Source: Streptomyces sp. TBY4 (GTDB taxonomy: Bacteria > Actinomycetota > Actinomycetes > Streptomycetales > Streptomycetaceae). From it: a stretch of DNA of 64,000 nucleotides. A program made the position numbers and the translations under genes. Of the stretch, positions 46,815 to 55,569 are shown piece by piece. The stretch lies in contig NZ_JANAVF010000004.1 of the NCBI RefSeq assembly GCF_024213195.1, positions 1 to 64,000 on the forward strand, given 5' to 3'. Every line of letters starts with the position of its first letter. Position 1 is the first letter of the stretch. A model generated the notes under the pieces. That model worked only from the letters and a program-made list of their open reading frames with translations. It had not been told where the DNA came from and did no database searches.

Positions 46815-48443
46815 ATGACGGACACGCAGGCCCCGGCCCCCCTCCGCAGCGCCCCGCAGCCCACCAACCCGGTCGCCCCCGCCCCGGCCGGCGCCCGGAG
46901 CGCCGCCGACGTGGTGACCCCCGCACTGGTCGCCCGGCTGACCCGCGGGGTGGCCGGCTCCGGCCGCACCGCCAACCACAGCCCCTTCACCGGGGACCGG
47001 CTCGCGGAGCTGCCCGAGGCCACCCCCCAGGACGTCGAGGCGGCCTTCGCCGCGGCCCGTGCCGCGCAGCCCGCCTGGGCCGCCGTACCCGTCCGCGCGC
47101 GGGCCGCCGTACTGCTGCGCTTCCACGACCTGGTCCTGGCCCGCCAGACCGAGGTGCTCGACCTGATCCAGCTGGAGACGGGCAAGGCCCGCCTGCACGC
47201 CCACGAGGAGGTGCAGGCCGTCTCGATCGCGGCCCGGCACTACGGCCGCAAGGCCCCCTCGTACCTCCGCCCCAAGGGCCACACGGGCGCCATGCCCACC
47301 CTCACCAAGGTCACCGAGCTCCGCCAGCCGCGCGGGGTCATCGGCCAGATCGCCCCCTGGAACTACCCCTTCGAACTGTCCATCGGCGACGCCCTGCCCG
47401 CCTTCGTCGCGGGCAACGCCGTCGTGATGAAGCCCGACACCGAGACCGCGCTCACCGCGCTGTGGGCCCGCGACCTGATGATCGAGGCGGGGCTGCCGGC
47501 CGAGGTGTTCCAGATCGTGCTCGGCGAGGGCCCGGTCGTCGGCCCCGAGGTGGTCCGGCACGCCGACTACGTTTCGTTCACCGGCTCCACGCGTACCGGC
47601 CGCGAGGTCGCCCAGGGCGCGGCCGCCCGCCTGGTCGGGGTCTCCCTCGAACTCGGCGGCAAGAACGCCATGCTCGTCCTGCGCGACGCCGACGTGGAGA
47701 AGGCCGCCGCCGGCGCCGTCCGCGCCTGCTTCTCCTCCGCCGGCCAGCTCTGCATCTCCATCGAGCGGCTGTACGTCCACGCCTCGATCGCGGACGAGTT
47801 CGTAGCCCGCTTCGCCGCCCGTACGAAGGCCATGCGCCTCGGCTCCTCCCTCGCCTACGGCGCGGACATGGGCTCCCTGGCCGGCGAGCGCCAGCTGGCC
47901 GCCGTACAGCGGCACGTGGACGACGCCGTGGCCAAGGGCGCCACCCTCGTCACCGGCGGCACGGCCCGCCCCGACATCGGCCCGCTCTTCTACGAGCCGA
48001 CCATCCTGGACGGCGTCGAAGAGGCGATGGCGGTGTGCGGGGAGGAGACCTTCGGCCCGGTCGTCTCCATCTACCGCTTCACCGACGAGGACCAGGTCAT
48101 CGAGGAGGCCAACGGCACCTCCTACGGCCTGAACTCCAGCGTGTGGACGAAGGACGCCCGCCGCGGCCACGCCGTCTCGGCCCGCCTGCGCACCGGCACC
48201 GTCAACATCAACGAGGGCTACGCCCCGGCCTACGGCAGCGCCCAGGCGCCCATGGGCGGCATGAAGGAATCCGGCCTCGGCCGCCGCCACGGCTCCGAGG
48301 GCATCCTCAAGTACACCGAGGCGCAGACCGTCGCCCACCAGAGGCTGCTGCCGATGGCGCCCTCGTTCGGGATGGACGACGAGAAGTACGCGGCGTTCAT
48401 GACCCGCAGCCTCCAGGTCATGAAGGCGCTCCGACTCCGCTAG
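46815..48443 (+). CDS. gabD: Succinate-semialdehyde dehydrogenase (NAD(P)+) family protein
   Basis: The 542-residue aldehyde dehydrogenase has APWNYPFELSIGDALPAFVAGN, SFTGSTRTGREV, the general base in LELGGKN and the nucleophile in SSAGQLCISIER, then EETFGPVV and GGMKESGLGRRHG. The family assignment to succinate semialdehyde is by overall pattern and remembered synteny; other aldehydes are possible. A Pro/Ala-rich extension of about 45 residues precedes the fold. The GMC gene follows after 36 bases, so they may be co-transcribed. Confidence 0.85.
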   Translation: MTDTQAPAPLRSAPQPTNPVAPAPAGARSAADVVTPALVARLTRGVAGSGRTANHSPFTGDRLAELPEATPQDVEAAFAAARAAQPAWAAVPVRARAAVLLRFHDLVLARQTEVLDLIQLETGKARLHAHEEVQAVSIAARHYGRKAPSYLRPKGHTGAMPTLTKVTELRQPRGVIGQIAPWNYPFELSIGDALPAFVAGNAVVMKPDTETALTALWARDLMIEAGLPAEVFQIVLGEGPVVGPEVVRHADYVSFTGSTRTGREVAQGAAARLVGVSLELGGKNAMLVLRDADVEKAAAGAVRACFSSAGQLCISIERLYVHASIADEFVARFAARTKAMRLGSSLAYGADMGSLAGERQLAAVQRHVDDAVAKGATLVTGGTARPDIGPLFYEPTILDGVEEAMAVCGEETFGPVVSIYRFTDEDQVIEEANGTSYGLNSSVWTKDARRGHAVSARLRTGTVNINEGYAPAYGSAQAPMGGMKESGLGRRHGSEGILKYTEAQTVAHQRLLPMAPSFGMDDEKYAAFMTRSLQVMKALRLR

Positions 48444-48479
48444 TCCGTTCCGCGTCCGTTCCGCCCGGGAGGCACCGCA

Positions 48480-50261
48480 GTGTCGTACGACTACGACGTC
48501 ATCGTCATCGGATCGGGTTTCGGAGGGTCGGTCTCGGCGCTGCGGCTCACCGAGAAGGGGTACCGGGTCGGCGTCCTGGAGGCAGGACGCCGGTTCACCC
48601 GCGAGAGCCTGCCGAAGAACAGCTGGGACCTGCGCAACTACCTGTGGGCCCCGGCCCTCGGCCTGTACGGGATCCAGCGCATCCACCTCCTCGGCAACGT
48701 GATGGTCCTCGCGGGCGCCGGGGTCGGCGGCGGCTCCCTCAACTACGCCAACACCCTCTACGTGCCCCCCACCGCCTTCTTCGAGGACCGGCAGTGGGCG
48801 TCCATCACGGACTGGCACGACGAGCTCGCCCCCTACTACGACCAGGCCAAGCGGATGCTCGGGGTCCGGCTCAACCCGACGACGACCCCCTCCGACGTCC
48901 ACCTCAAGGCGGCCGCCGCCAGGATGGGCGTCGCCGACTCCTTCCACATGGCCCCGGTCGGCGTCTTCTTCGGGGACGGCGACGATGCCGAGGGCCAGGG
49001 CAGGGTCCGCCCGGGCGAGGAGGTCGCCGACCCGTACTTCGGCGGGGCCGGCCCCTCCCGCAAGGCCTGCACCGAGTGCGGCGAGTGCATGACCGGCTGC
49101 CGGCACGGCGCGAAGAACACCCTGAACGAGAACTACCTGCACCTCGCGGAGCGGGCCGGGGCCGTCATCCACCCCATGACCACCGTCACCGCCCTCTCGG
49201 AGCACCCCGACGGCGGCTACCGCGTCCGCACCGTCCCCACCGACGGCAGGCGCCGGGGCAAGGCGAAGGTGCTGCGCGCCCGCTACGTGGTCGTCGCCGC
49301 GGGCACCTACGGCACCCAGACCCTCCTGCACACGATGAAGGACCTCGGCGAGCTGCCCCGCCTCTCGGACCGGCTCGGCGATCTGACCCGGACCAACTCC
49401 GAAGGCCTCGTAGGCGCGCAGACGGATGACCGGCGCTACCGCAAGCGGCACGGCAAGGACAAGCGCGCCGACTTCACGCGGGGCGTGGCCATCACCTCCT
49501 CCGTGCACCCCAACGCCGACACGCACATCGAGCCGGTGCGCTACGGCAAGGGCTCCAACGCGATGGGGTTCATGACGATCCTCCAGGTGCCGTACTCCAC
49601 CCACCGGGTCCGCGCCTGGTTCGGGCGCACCGCCCGGCACCCCGTGCAGCTGCTGCGCTCGCTGTCCAACCGGCGCTGGTCGGAGCGGACCATCATCGGC
49701 CTGGTCATGCAGTCCCTGGACAACTCCCTGACCACCTACCGCAAGCCCGGCGGCATAGGGAAGGGCCTGCTCACCGCCCGCCAGGGCCACGGCGCCCCCA
49801 ACCCCGTGCAGATCGCCGAGGCCACGCAGGCGGCGACCCTGCTCGCCGAGGAGATCAACGGATTCCCGGGCAGCAACATCGGCGAGCTCATGGGCACCCC
49901 CCTGACGGCCCACTTCCTCGGCGGCTGCCCGATCGGCGCCTCGCCCGAGGAGGGCGTGGTCGACCCGTACCACCGGCTCTACGGGCACCCGGGCATCTCG
50001 GTGGTGGACGGCTCGGCGGTCTCCGCGAACCTCGGGGTCAACCCGTCGCTGACGATCACCGCGCAGGCGGAACGGGCGATGTCCTACTGGCCGAACAACG
50101 GCGAGCGCGACCCGCGCCCGGAGCAGGGGGCGGCCTACACCCGCCTGGCGGCCGTGGAACCGGCCCGCCCGGCCGTGCCGAAGGAGGCCTTCGGGGCGCT
50201 GCGCCTGCCGTTCCTGGCGGTACCGGAGGTCCCGCCGCGCAAGGCGTCCGCCGGGGAATGA
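48480..50261 (+). CDS. GMC oxidoreductase, cholesterol-oxidase-like (ChoD type)
   Basis: A flavoenzyme of 593 residues with FAD loop VIVIGSGFGGSVSALRL, LEAGRR, AGAGVGGGSLNYAN and a C-terminal HFLGGCPIG ... GHPGISVVDGSAVSANLGVNPSLTITAQAER. A ferredoxin-like Cys cluster, CTECGECMTGC, lies near residue 200, as in actinobacterial ChoD-like proteins. There is no signal peptide, so it acts in the cytoplasm. The real substrate is not certain; a sterol or a fatty alcohol is plausible. The GTG start overlaps GGAGGC upstream. Confidence 0.88.
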   Translation: MSYDYDVIVIGSGFGGSVSALRLTEKGYRVGVLEAGRRFTRESLPKNSWDLRNYLWAPALGLYGIQRIHLLGNVMVLAGAGVGGGSLNYANTLYVPPTAFFEDRQWASITDWHDELAPYYDQAKRMLGVRLNPTTTPSDVHLKAAAARMGVADSFHMAPVGVFFGDGDDAEGQGRVRPGEEVADPYFGGAGPSRKACTECGECMTGCRHGAKNTLNENYLHLAERAGAVIHPMTTVTALSEHPDGGYRVRTVPTDGRRRGKAKVLRARYVVVAAGTYGTQTLLHTMKDLGELPRLSDRLGDLTRTNSEGLVGAQTDDRRYRKRHGKDKRADFTRGVAITSSVHPNADTHIEPVRYGKGSNAMGFMTILQVPYSTHRVRAWFGRTARHPVQLLRSLSNRRWSERTIIGLVMQSLDNSLTTYRKPGGIGKGLLTARQGHGAPNPVQIAEATQAATLLAEEINGFPGSNIGELMGTPLTAHFLGGCPIGASPEEGVVDPYHRLYGHPGISVVDGSAVSANLGVNPSLTITAQAERAMSYWPNNGERDPRPEQGAAYTRLAAVEPARPAVPKEAFGALRLPFLAVPEVPPRKASAGE

Positions 50262-50426
50262 CTTTCGGCGGGCACCGCACTCCCCCTCCGAGCGCGCTAC
50301 CCGCCGAACGATATGGATGACTGCCGTCCGCCCCCGATGGTTGTAGCGAAATCCGGCCGTGGAAGTGTGGCGTCCGTCACAGGGTGGCTGGGGCAACCGT
50401 GGGGGGCATTCGCTGGTCAACACGGC

Positions 50427-52082
50427 ATGAGAAAGCGCATCTCCCTGCTGGCGGCAGCCGGCCTGGTGGCCGTCGGGCTGGCCGCCACCCCCGCGAACGC
50501 CGCGGACCCGGTGCTCACGCTGACCAGCCCGGCGGAGGTCGGCCTGTTCCCGCACCCCGGGGACACCGGGAAGCCGAAGAAGGCCACGGTCGACTTCCGC
50601 GTCGAGAACAAGGGCGGTGCGCCCTTCGACAACGAGGCCACCTACACGATCGACCTGAGCGCGCTCAAGGGCGTCGTCGACGTGGCGCTCACGCGGGAGC
50701 AGGCCCAGGGCTGCACCCTCGCCGCGACGGCGGTCACCTGCAAGGACTGGGGGATCTGGCCCGGGGGCCAGATCGTGTCCCTGGACCTGACCGCGGCCAA
50801 GGGCAGCAGGACCGGCACGGTCGTCGACCTGACGATGACCGGCGCGGCGGAGGGCGCCACCTTCACGCCGGCCACGACCAAGGTCAAGATCGGTGGCCCC
50901 GACCTGGCCATGGAGAAGGCCCGCCTCAAGGCGAAGGTCGATCCGGGCGAGAGGCAGCCCGTCCCGATCGTCTTCGGCAACAAGGGGACCGAGTCCGTCA
51001 AGGGCGTGGCGCTGGAACTGCGCACCACGCACGGCCTGGGACTGGTCGAGCAGTACGACAACTGCGCCTACAGCCAGGACGACAGCGCGAACCAGCCCTG
51101 GAACGTGGGCTGGGGCACGACGGTCTGCACCTTCGACAACGAGATCAAGCCGGGCGAGGTCTGGGAGATCGCCGGCTCCCTGACGCTCGAGGCCGCTCCG
51201 CACGGCTTCATGGAGGGATTCATCTACGGGGTGCACCAGGCGGGCTCCGAGGCGAAGTCCGTCCAGAAGTCCAGCACCCCCCGAACGGGCAAGCAGCTGG
51301 GCCTCAAGACGCGCTCGGCCAAGGCCGCGCCGCAGACGTCCGACCTCGACCCGTGGAACAACCAGCACGAGTTCGACTTCCAGGTGAGGAACACCGCCGA
51401 CCTCGTGGCTTCGCCCACCTTCCTCAAGGGCAAGGCGGGCGACACGGTCAAGGCGCAGCTCGGCTTCCGCAACGACGGTCCGGCCTGGGTCGCCTACCTC
51501 CGCTCCGGCGAGGACGTGGCCATGGCGGACATCGTGATCCCGGCGGGCGCGAAGGTCACCAAGAAGCCGAACCGCTGCACGGGCGTCACGGCGGAGGGCG
51601 GCTACCGCGAGCAGCAGCTGGGCGCCCCGCGCTACTTCTGCTCGACCAAGCACGTCATCGGTGAGAACCAGCAGTACGGCTTCCCGTTCGAGCTGAAGAT
51701 CGAGAAGGTCATCGCGGACGCCACCGGTTCCGTCTCGGTCGGGCAGTGGACCCCCGAGGGCGCCGACCCGCAGTCCTGGGACCCGAACCACGCCAACAAC
51801 AAGGCCGCCGTCGTGATCAACGGCAAGGCCCCCGTCCCCACCCCGACCCCGGCTCCGACCACCGCGAGCCCGTCGCCGACGGCTTCCACGAGCCCGGGGG
51901 CCACGCCGGGTACGAGCGCCACTCCGAGCCCGGGTGCCAGTACCGGCGGCAAGTCGCCGCAGGGCGGACTCGCCGAGACCGGCGCCGCGACCGGGCCGGT
52001 GCTGATCGCCGGTATCGCGCTCGTCGCCGCCGGTGGCGCGGTGTTCCTGGCCTTCCGCCGGCGGGCCAACGGCCGCGCGTAA
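50427..52082 (+). CDS. Sortase-anchored (LAETG) surface protein
   Basis: The 551-residue protein has a cleavable signal peptide (ending ANA-AD), a body of beta-rich repeats of the kind found in conserved-repeat or CARDB-like domains (VDFRVENKGGAPFDNEAT, VPIVFGNKGTESVKGV), a Thr/Pro/Ser wall-spanning linker and the sorting signal LAETG, a hydrophobic helix and RRRANGRA. LAxTG is the signal for class E sortases of Streptomyces, so it should be linked to peptidoglycan. No class E sortase gene is in this window. There is a terminator downstream. Confidence 0.9.
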   Translation: MRKRISLLAAAGLVAVGLAATPANAADPVLTLTSPAEVGLFPHPGDTGKPKKATVDFRVENKGGAPFDNEATYTIDLSALKGVVDVALTREQAQGCTLAATAVTCKDWGIWPGGQIVSLDLTAAKGSRTGTVVDLTMTGAAEGATFTPATTKVKIGGPDLAMEKARLKAKVDPGERQPVPIVFGNKGTESVKGVALELRTTHGLGLVEQYDNCAYSQDDSANQPWNVGWGTTVCTFDNEIKPGEVWEIAGSLTLEAAPHGFMEGFIYGVHQAGSEAKSVQKSSTPRTGKQLGLKTRSAKAAPQTSDLDPWNNQHEFDFQVRNTADLVASPTFLKGKAGDTVKAQLGFRNDGPAWVAYLRSGEDVAMADIVIPAGAKVTKKPNRCTGVTAEGGYREQQLGAPRYFCSTKHVIGENQQYGFPFELKIEKVIADATGSVSVGQWTPEGADPQSWDPNHANNKAAVVINGKAPVPTPTPAPTTASPSPTASTSPGATPGTSATPSPGASTGGKSPQGGLAETGAATGPVLIAGIALVAAGGAVFLAFRRRANGRA

Positions 52083-52111
52083 GGACCGTAGAACAGCAGG
52101 ACAGCAGAAGA

Positions 52112-52147
52112 ACGGCCGGTCCGGGGCGTCCCCCGGGCCGGCCGTTC
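52112..52147 (+). terminator. Hairpin terminator after the LAETG gene
   Basis: AACGGCCGG and CCGGCCGTT form the outer 9 bp of a 16-bp stem (one G-U pair), 29 bases after the stop. Confidence 0.8.
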
Positions 52148-52397
52148 CCTGTGTGGTGACCGGGCTGCTGTCCCCTGCCGTCCGGTCACATGAAGGAGCG
52201 AGGTCCCACGACGCACGCCCGGCAGGGGGTGCGTCTCATCGCTCCAGCGGAGCCACGCGTGGTGCTGCGGTCCCGCACCTGGCTGGCACGGTCATCGGCA
52301 TCAACGAAGGGCCGTGGGGGCGGTCACGGTCCGGACGGGTGACGAACAGGCGTCACGGTCGCCGCGGCGGGTCCCGGAGCCGGCCTCGGACCCGGCC

Positions 52398-52655
52398 TCA
52401 GACCCGGCCGCGGCACAGCTCCAGCACGGTCATCGCGAGCGCGGTGCCGGGCTTGCCGAGGGCGTCGCTCCAGTGCTTGAGGACCTCCATCTCCCGCGAC
52501 AGGTGCACCCGGCGCCCGCCCGAGCCGATCCGGGCCTCCTGGATGACGGTCGAGACGGCCATCCGCTCCTGGATCAGGCCGATGATCCGGTCGTCGAGGG
52601 CGTCGATGCGGTCGCGGGAGTCGGTGATGAGCTGCTCGGGGGTGGTGACGGACAT
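52398..52655 (-). CDS. Chorismate mutase, AroQ-type
   Basis: Chorismate mutase converts chorismate to prephenate, the branch to Phe and Tyr. The 85-residue all-helical AroQ domain shows RDRIDALDDRIIGLIQERMAVS and the QEARIGSGGRRVHLSREMEVL helix, with the usual Arg and Lys/Arg active-site residues. Short stand-alone mutases of this type in actinobacteria (AroQ-delta) work with DAHP synthase. An AGGAGA ribosome-binding site precedes the ATG. The 170 bases upstream contain a leader ORF and hairpin that look like an attenuator. The 250 bases after its stop, towards 52148, hold nothing I recognise. Confidence 0.9.
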   Translation of the reverse strand: MSVTTPEQLITDSRDRIDALDDRIIGLIQERMAVSTVIQEARIGSGGRRVHLSREMEVLKHWSDALGKPGTALAMTVLELCRGRV

Positions 52656-52696
52656 GGTGTTCTCCTGGGGGTGTGGGCCCGGCAGGAGCGGGAACG

Positions 52697-52734
52697 CCAG
52701 AGCGCCCCGGTCCTGTCGGACCGGGGCGCTCTGG
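52697..52734 (-). terminator. Attenuator-type hairpin upstream of chorismate mutase
   Basis: A 17-bp perfect stem (52697-52713 with 52718-52734; loop GACA on the minus strand) lies 23 bases after the leader ORF stop and 41 bases before the chorismate mutase start. It has no T-run, as is common in Streptomyces. The leader-ORF segment CCGGTCC repeats part of its 5' arm, so alternative pairing is possible. Confidence 0.65.
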
Positions 52735-52757
52735 GAAGTCAGTGGCTCAAGCGAGCA

Positions 52758-52826
52758 TCACGAGGACCCATGGCGACCGGACCGGCCGGTGCCATAGGTA
52801 AAGAGGAAGCTCAGCTGCTTGCGCAT
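52758..52826 (-). CDS. Leader peptide rich in Phe/Tyr, candidate attenuator of chorismate mutase
   Basis: A 22-residue ORF reads MRKQLSFLFTYGTGR and ends HGSS. Codons 7, 9 and 11 are Phe TTC, Phe TTT and Tyr TAT; TTT and TAT are rare in this GC-rich genome. Its ATG begins 6 bases after a CATAAT -10 box, so it would be read from a leaderless or nearly leaderless mRNA, as described for other Streptomyces leader peptides. A 17-bp hairpin follows. Slow translation when Phe-tRNA or Tyr-tRNA is scarce would allow read-through into chorismate mutase. Confidence 0.6.
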   Translation of the reverse strand: MRKQLSFLFTYGTGRSGRHGSS

Positions 52827-52832
52827 GGAGGG

Positions 52833-52862
52833 ATTATGACCCTCTGTCCCGCTCCGTGCCAA
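52833..52862 (-). promoter_or_regulatory. Predicted promoter of the leader peptide-chorismate mutase transcript
   Basis: On the minus strand TTGGCA (52857-52862) and CATAAT (52833-52838) are 18 bases apart, a good match to a vegetative promoter. The leader ATG starts 6 bases after the -10, at the expected transcription start. Confidence 0.65.
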
Positions 52863-52905
52863 CCCGGTTCGGACACTGAGACGAAGAGGGGTATCCGTCC
52901 CCCGT

Positions 52906-52911
52906 TAGAAT
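52906..52911 (+). promoter_or_regulatory. Candidate -10 element of guaA
   Basis: TAGAAT lies 39 bases before the guaA start. No clear -35 is seen at the right distance. The promoter faces away from that of chorismate mutase. Confidence 0.4.
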
Positions 52912-52950
52912 CGACAAAACAACCCCCTCTTCCGCCGGAAGGCCTGCCCC

Positions 52951-54537
52951 GTGCCAGAAGCCACCTTCGCCACCCACGACAGCGCCCCGGACACGGTTCT
53001 CGTCGTCGACTTCGGCGCCCAGTACGCGCAGCTGATCGCCCGCCGCGTCCGCGAGGCACGGGTCTACTCCGAGGTCGTGCCCAGCACGATGCCCGTGGCC
53101 GAGATGCTCGCCAAGAACCCGAAGGCGATCATCCTGTCCGGCGGCCCGTCCTCCGTGTACGAGGAGGGCGCCCCCCAGCTCGACGGCGCGATCTTCGAGG
53201 CCGGAGTCCCCGTCTTCGGCATGTGCTACGGCTTCCAGCTCATGGCGGTCACCCTCGGCGGCACCGTCGACAACACCGGCTCGCGCGAGTACGGCCGTAC
53301 CCCGCTGGCCGTCTCCAAGACCGGCTCCACCCTCTTCGAGGGCACCCCCGAGAACCAGTCGGTGTGGATGTCCCACGGCGACGCCTGCTCCGCCGCTCCC
53401 GAGGGCTTCACCGTCACCGCGTCCACCGACGTGGTCCCGGTCGCGGCCTTCGAGAACGACGAGAAGAAGCTCTACGGCGTGCAGTACCACCCCGAGGTGA
53501 TGCACTCCACGCACGGCCAGCAGATCCTGGAGCACTTCCTCTACCGCGGCGCGGGCCTCCAGCCCACCTGGACCCCCGGCAACATCGTCGAGGAGCAGGT
53601 CGCCCTCATCCGCGAGCAGGTCGGCGACAAGCGCGCCATCTGCGGCCTCTCGGGCGGCGTGGACTCCGCGGTCGCCGCGGCCCTCGTGCAGAAGGCCATC
53701 GGCTCGCAGCTGACCTGCGTGTACGTGGACCACGGACTGATGCGCAAGGGCGAGACCGAGCAGGTCGAGAAGGACTTCGTCGCCGCCACCGGCGTGCAGC
53801 TGAAGGTCGTCGACGCCCAGGAGCGCTTCCTGAACGCGCTGGCCGGGGTCTCCGACCCGGAGACCAAGCGCAAGATCATCGGGCGCGAGTTCATCCGCGT
53901 CTTCGAGCAGGCCCAGCTGGAGATCCTCCAGGAGGACGGCCCGGCGGTGGCCTTCCTGGTCCAGGGCACCCTGTACCCGGACGTCGTCGAGTCCGGCGGC
54001 GGCACCGGCACCGCCAACATCAAGTCCCACCACAACGTGGGCGGGCTCCCCGACGACATCGAGTTCGAGCTCGTCGAGCCGCTGCGCCAGCTGTTCAAGG
54101 ACGAGGTCCGGATGGTCGGCCAGGAGCTCGGCCTGCCCGCCGAGATCGTCCAGCGCCAGCCGTTCCCCGGCCCCGGCCTCGGCATCCGCATCGTCGGCGA
54201 GGTCACCAAGGAGCGTCTGGACCTGCTCCGCGAGGCCGACGCCATCGCCCGCCACGAGCTCACGGCGGCCGGCCTGGACAAGGAGATCTGGCAGTGCCCG
54301 GTCGTCCTGCTGGCCGATGTCCGCAGCGTCGGCGTCCAGGGTGACGGCCGTACCTACGGCCACCCGATCGTGCTGCGCCCCGTCTCCTCCGAGGACGCCA
54401 TGACCGCGGACTGGACGCGCATGCCGTACGAGGTGCTCGCGCGGATCTCCACCCGCATCACCAACGAGGTCCCGGACGTCAACCGCGTGGTCCTGGACTG
54501 CACGAGCAAGCCCCCGGGCACCATCGAGTGGGAGTAG
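52951..54537 (+). CDS. guaA: GMP synthase (glutamine-hydrolysing)
   Basis: GuaA converts XMP to GMP. The class I glutaminase domain (about 1-200) has the nucleophile in FGMCYGFQL and His/Glu in YHPEVMHS. The ATP pyrophosphatase loop is [14 protein letters not shown], and the dimerisation domain ends [12 protein letters not shown]. It has 528 residues. The GTG start follows GGAAGG. With guaB and guaB3, 20 kb away, it covers the GMP branch. Confidence 0.97.
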   Translation: MPEATFATHDSAPDTVLVVDFGAQYAQLIARRVREARVYSEVVPSTMPVAEMLAKNPKAIILSGGPSSVYEEGAPQLDGAIFEAGVPVFGMCYGFQLMAVTLGGTVDNTGSREYGRTPLAVSKTGSTLFEGTPENQSVWMSHGDACSAAPEGFTVTASTDVVPVAAFENDEKKLYGVQYHPEVMHSTHGQQILEHFLYRGAGLQPTWTPGNIVEEQVALIREQVGDKRAICGLSGGVDSAVAAALVQKAIGSQLTCVYVDHGLMRKGETEQVEKDFVAATGVQLKVVDAQERFLNALAGVSDPETKRKIIGREFIRVFEQAQLEILQEDGPAVAFLVQGTLYPDVVESGGGTGTANIKSHHNVGGLPDDIEFELVEPLRQLFKDEVRMVGQELGLPAEIVQRQPFPGPGLGIRIVGEVTKERLDLLREADAIARHELTAAGLDKEIWQCPVVLLADVRSVGVQGDGRTYGHPIVLRPVSSEDAMTADWTRMPYEVLARISTRITNEVPDVNRVVLDCTSKPPGTIEWE

Positions 54538-54567
54538 TCCCACCCGTCAGTCGCAGTCGTACGTGAC

Positions 54568-54602
54568 GAGGCCGCCGCTCCCGCGCAGGGAGCGGCGGCC
54601 TC
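54568..54602 (+). terminator. Hairpin terminator after guaA
   Basis: A 15-bp perfect stem (54568-54582 with 54588-54602) with a GCGCA loop, 31 bases after the guaA stop. No T-run. Confidence 0.82.
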
Positions 54603-54666
54603 GCCGCGTGTATGGCCTCTTCGGCCGGTCGCCGGTACTTTGCGCCGCGACCTTGAAGGAGGGGCC

Positions 54667-55446
54667 ATGACCGAGCCACCCGCACCCGTGCCCGCCGAGC
54701 GGCTGGGCTTCGACATGCCGCCGGTGTTCGCCACCCCCGAGGAGGAGCGGGCCCACCGCAAGGAGCGGCTCGCCGGGGTGCTGCGGCTGCTGGGCCGGCT
54801 CGGCTACGAGGACGGGGTGGGCGGGCACGTCAGCGCCCGGGACCCGGAGTTCGAGGACTGCTACTGGGTGAACCCCTTCGGCCGGGCCTTCGGCGCGATC
54901 GGCCCCGAGGACCTGCTGCTGGTCGACGGGGAGGGGCGGGTCCGGCAGGGGGAGCGACGGGTCAACCAGCTGGCCTTCGCCGTGCACGCGGCCGTCCACC
55001 GGGCCCGGCCCGGCGTGGTGGCCGTCGTCCGCACGCAGGCCCCGTACGGCAGGGCGCTCGCCGCGCTCGGCGAACTGCTCGCCCCCGTCACCCAGGAGGC
55101 CTGCGCCTTCTACGAGGACCACGCACTGCTCGACGAGTTTGCGGGCGGAGGGGCCGCGGGCGGCGGGGCCGCGGCCGGCGGGGACGCCGGGCGGATCGCG
55201 AGCGCGCTCGGCCCCTACAAGGCGCTGGTCCTGCGGAACCTCGGGCTGCTGACGGTCGGCGACTCCGTGGAGGCCGCCGCCTGGTGGTTCATCGCGGCGG
55301 AGCGGGCCGCGCAGGTGCAGCTGATCGCGCGGGCGGCCGGGAAGGCGGTGCTCATCAGCCACCACAGTGCGCTCGCGACCCGGGAGCGGTTCGGTTCCGA
55401 TCTGGCGGCCTGGGTGAACTGCCAGCCGCTGCTGGAGGGCGCCTGA
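54667..55446 (+). CDS. Class II aldolase/adducin-family protein without zinc ligands
   Basis: The 259-residue protein has the fold of class II aldolases: LGRLGYEDGVGGHVSARDP, NQLAFAVHAAVHRARPGVVAVV and LRNLGLLTVGDSVEAAAWW. The HTH zinc motif is RTQ here (VVRTQAPYG), and the third ligand, normally NHG, is NLG. With all three histidines gone, aldolase activity is not expected. Adducin, which has the same fold, also lacks metal. A Gly/Ala-rich loop (GGGAAGGGAAAGGD) is inserted before the last helix. The ribosome-binding site AAGGAGGGG is strong. Confidence 0.85.
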   Translation: MTEPPAPVPAERLGFDMPPVFATPEEERAHRKERLAGVLRLLGRLGYEDGVGGHVSARDPEFEDCYWVNPFGRAFGAIGPEDLLLVDGEGRVRQGERRVNQLAFAVHAAVHRARPGVVAVVRTQAPYGRALAALGELLAPVTQEACAFYEDHALLDEFAGGGAAGGGAAAGGDAGRIASALGPYKALVLRNLGLLTVGDSVEAAAWWFIAAERAAQVQLIARAAGKAVLISHHSALATRERFGSDLAAWVNCQPLLEGA

Positions 55447-55569
55447 GCGGGTGCGTCAACATCATGAACGGTTAATCACCTGCTCTGACATCGTGCGCAA
55501 TCCGGAACACTGCCGCAGTGGTGCACAATTCGCTGGCATCGCACCGTAGTTCAGAGAGGCGGCACGTTC

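Noticed and set aside
46767..51791. Minus-strand open frame of 1674 codons opposite the dehydrogenase, GMC and LAETG genes
   Set aside because: It crosses three well-supported plus-strand genes and their spacers and has no recognisable domain.
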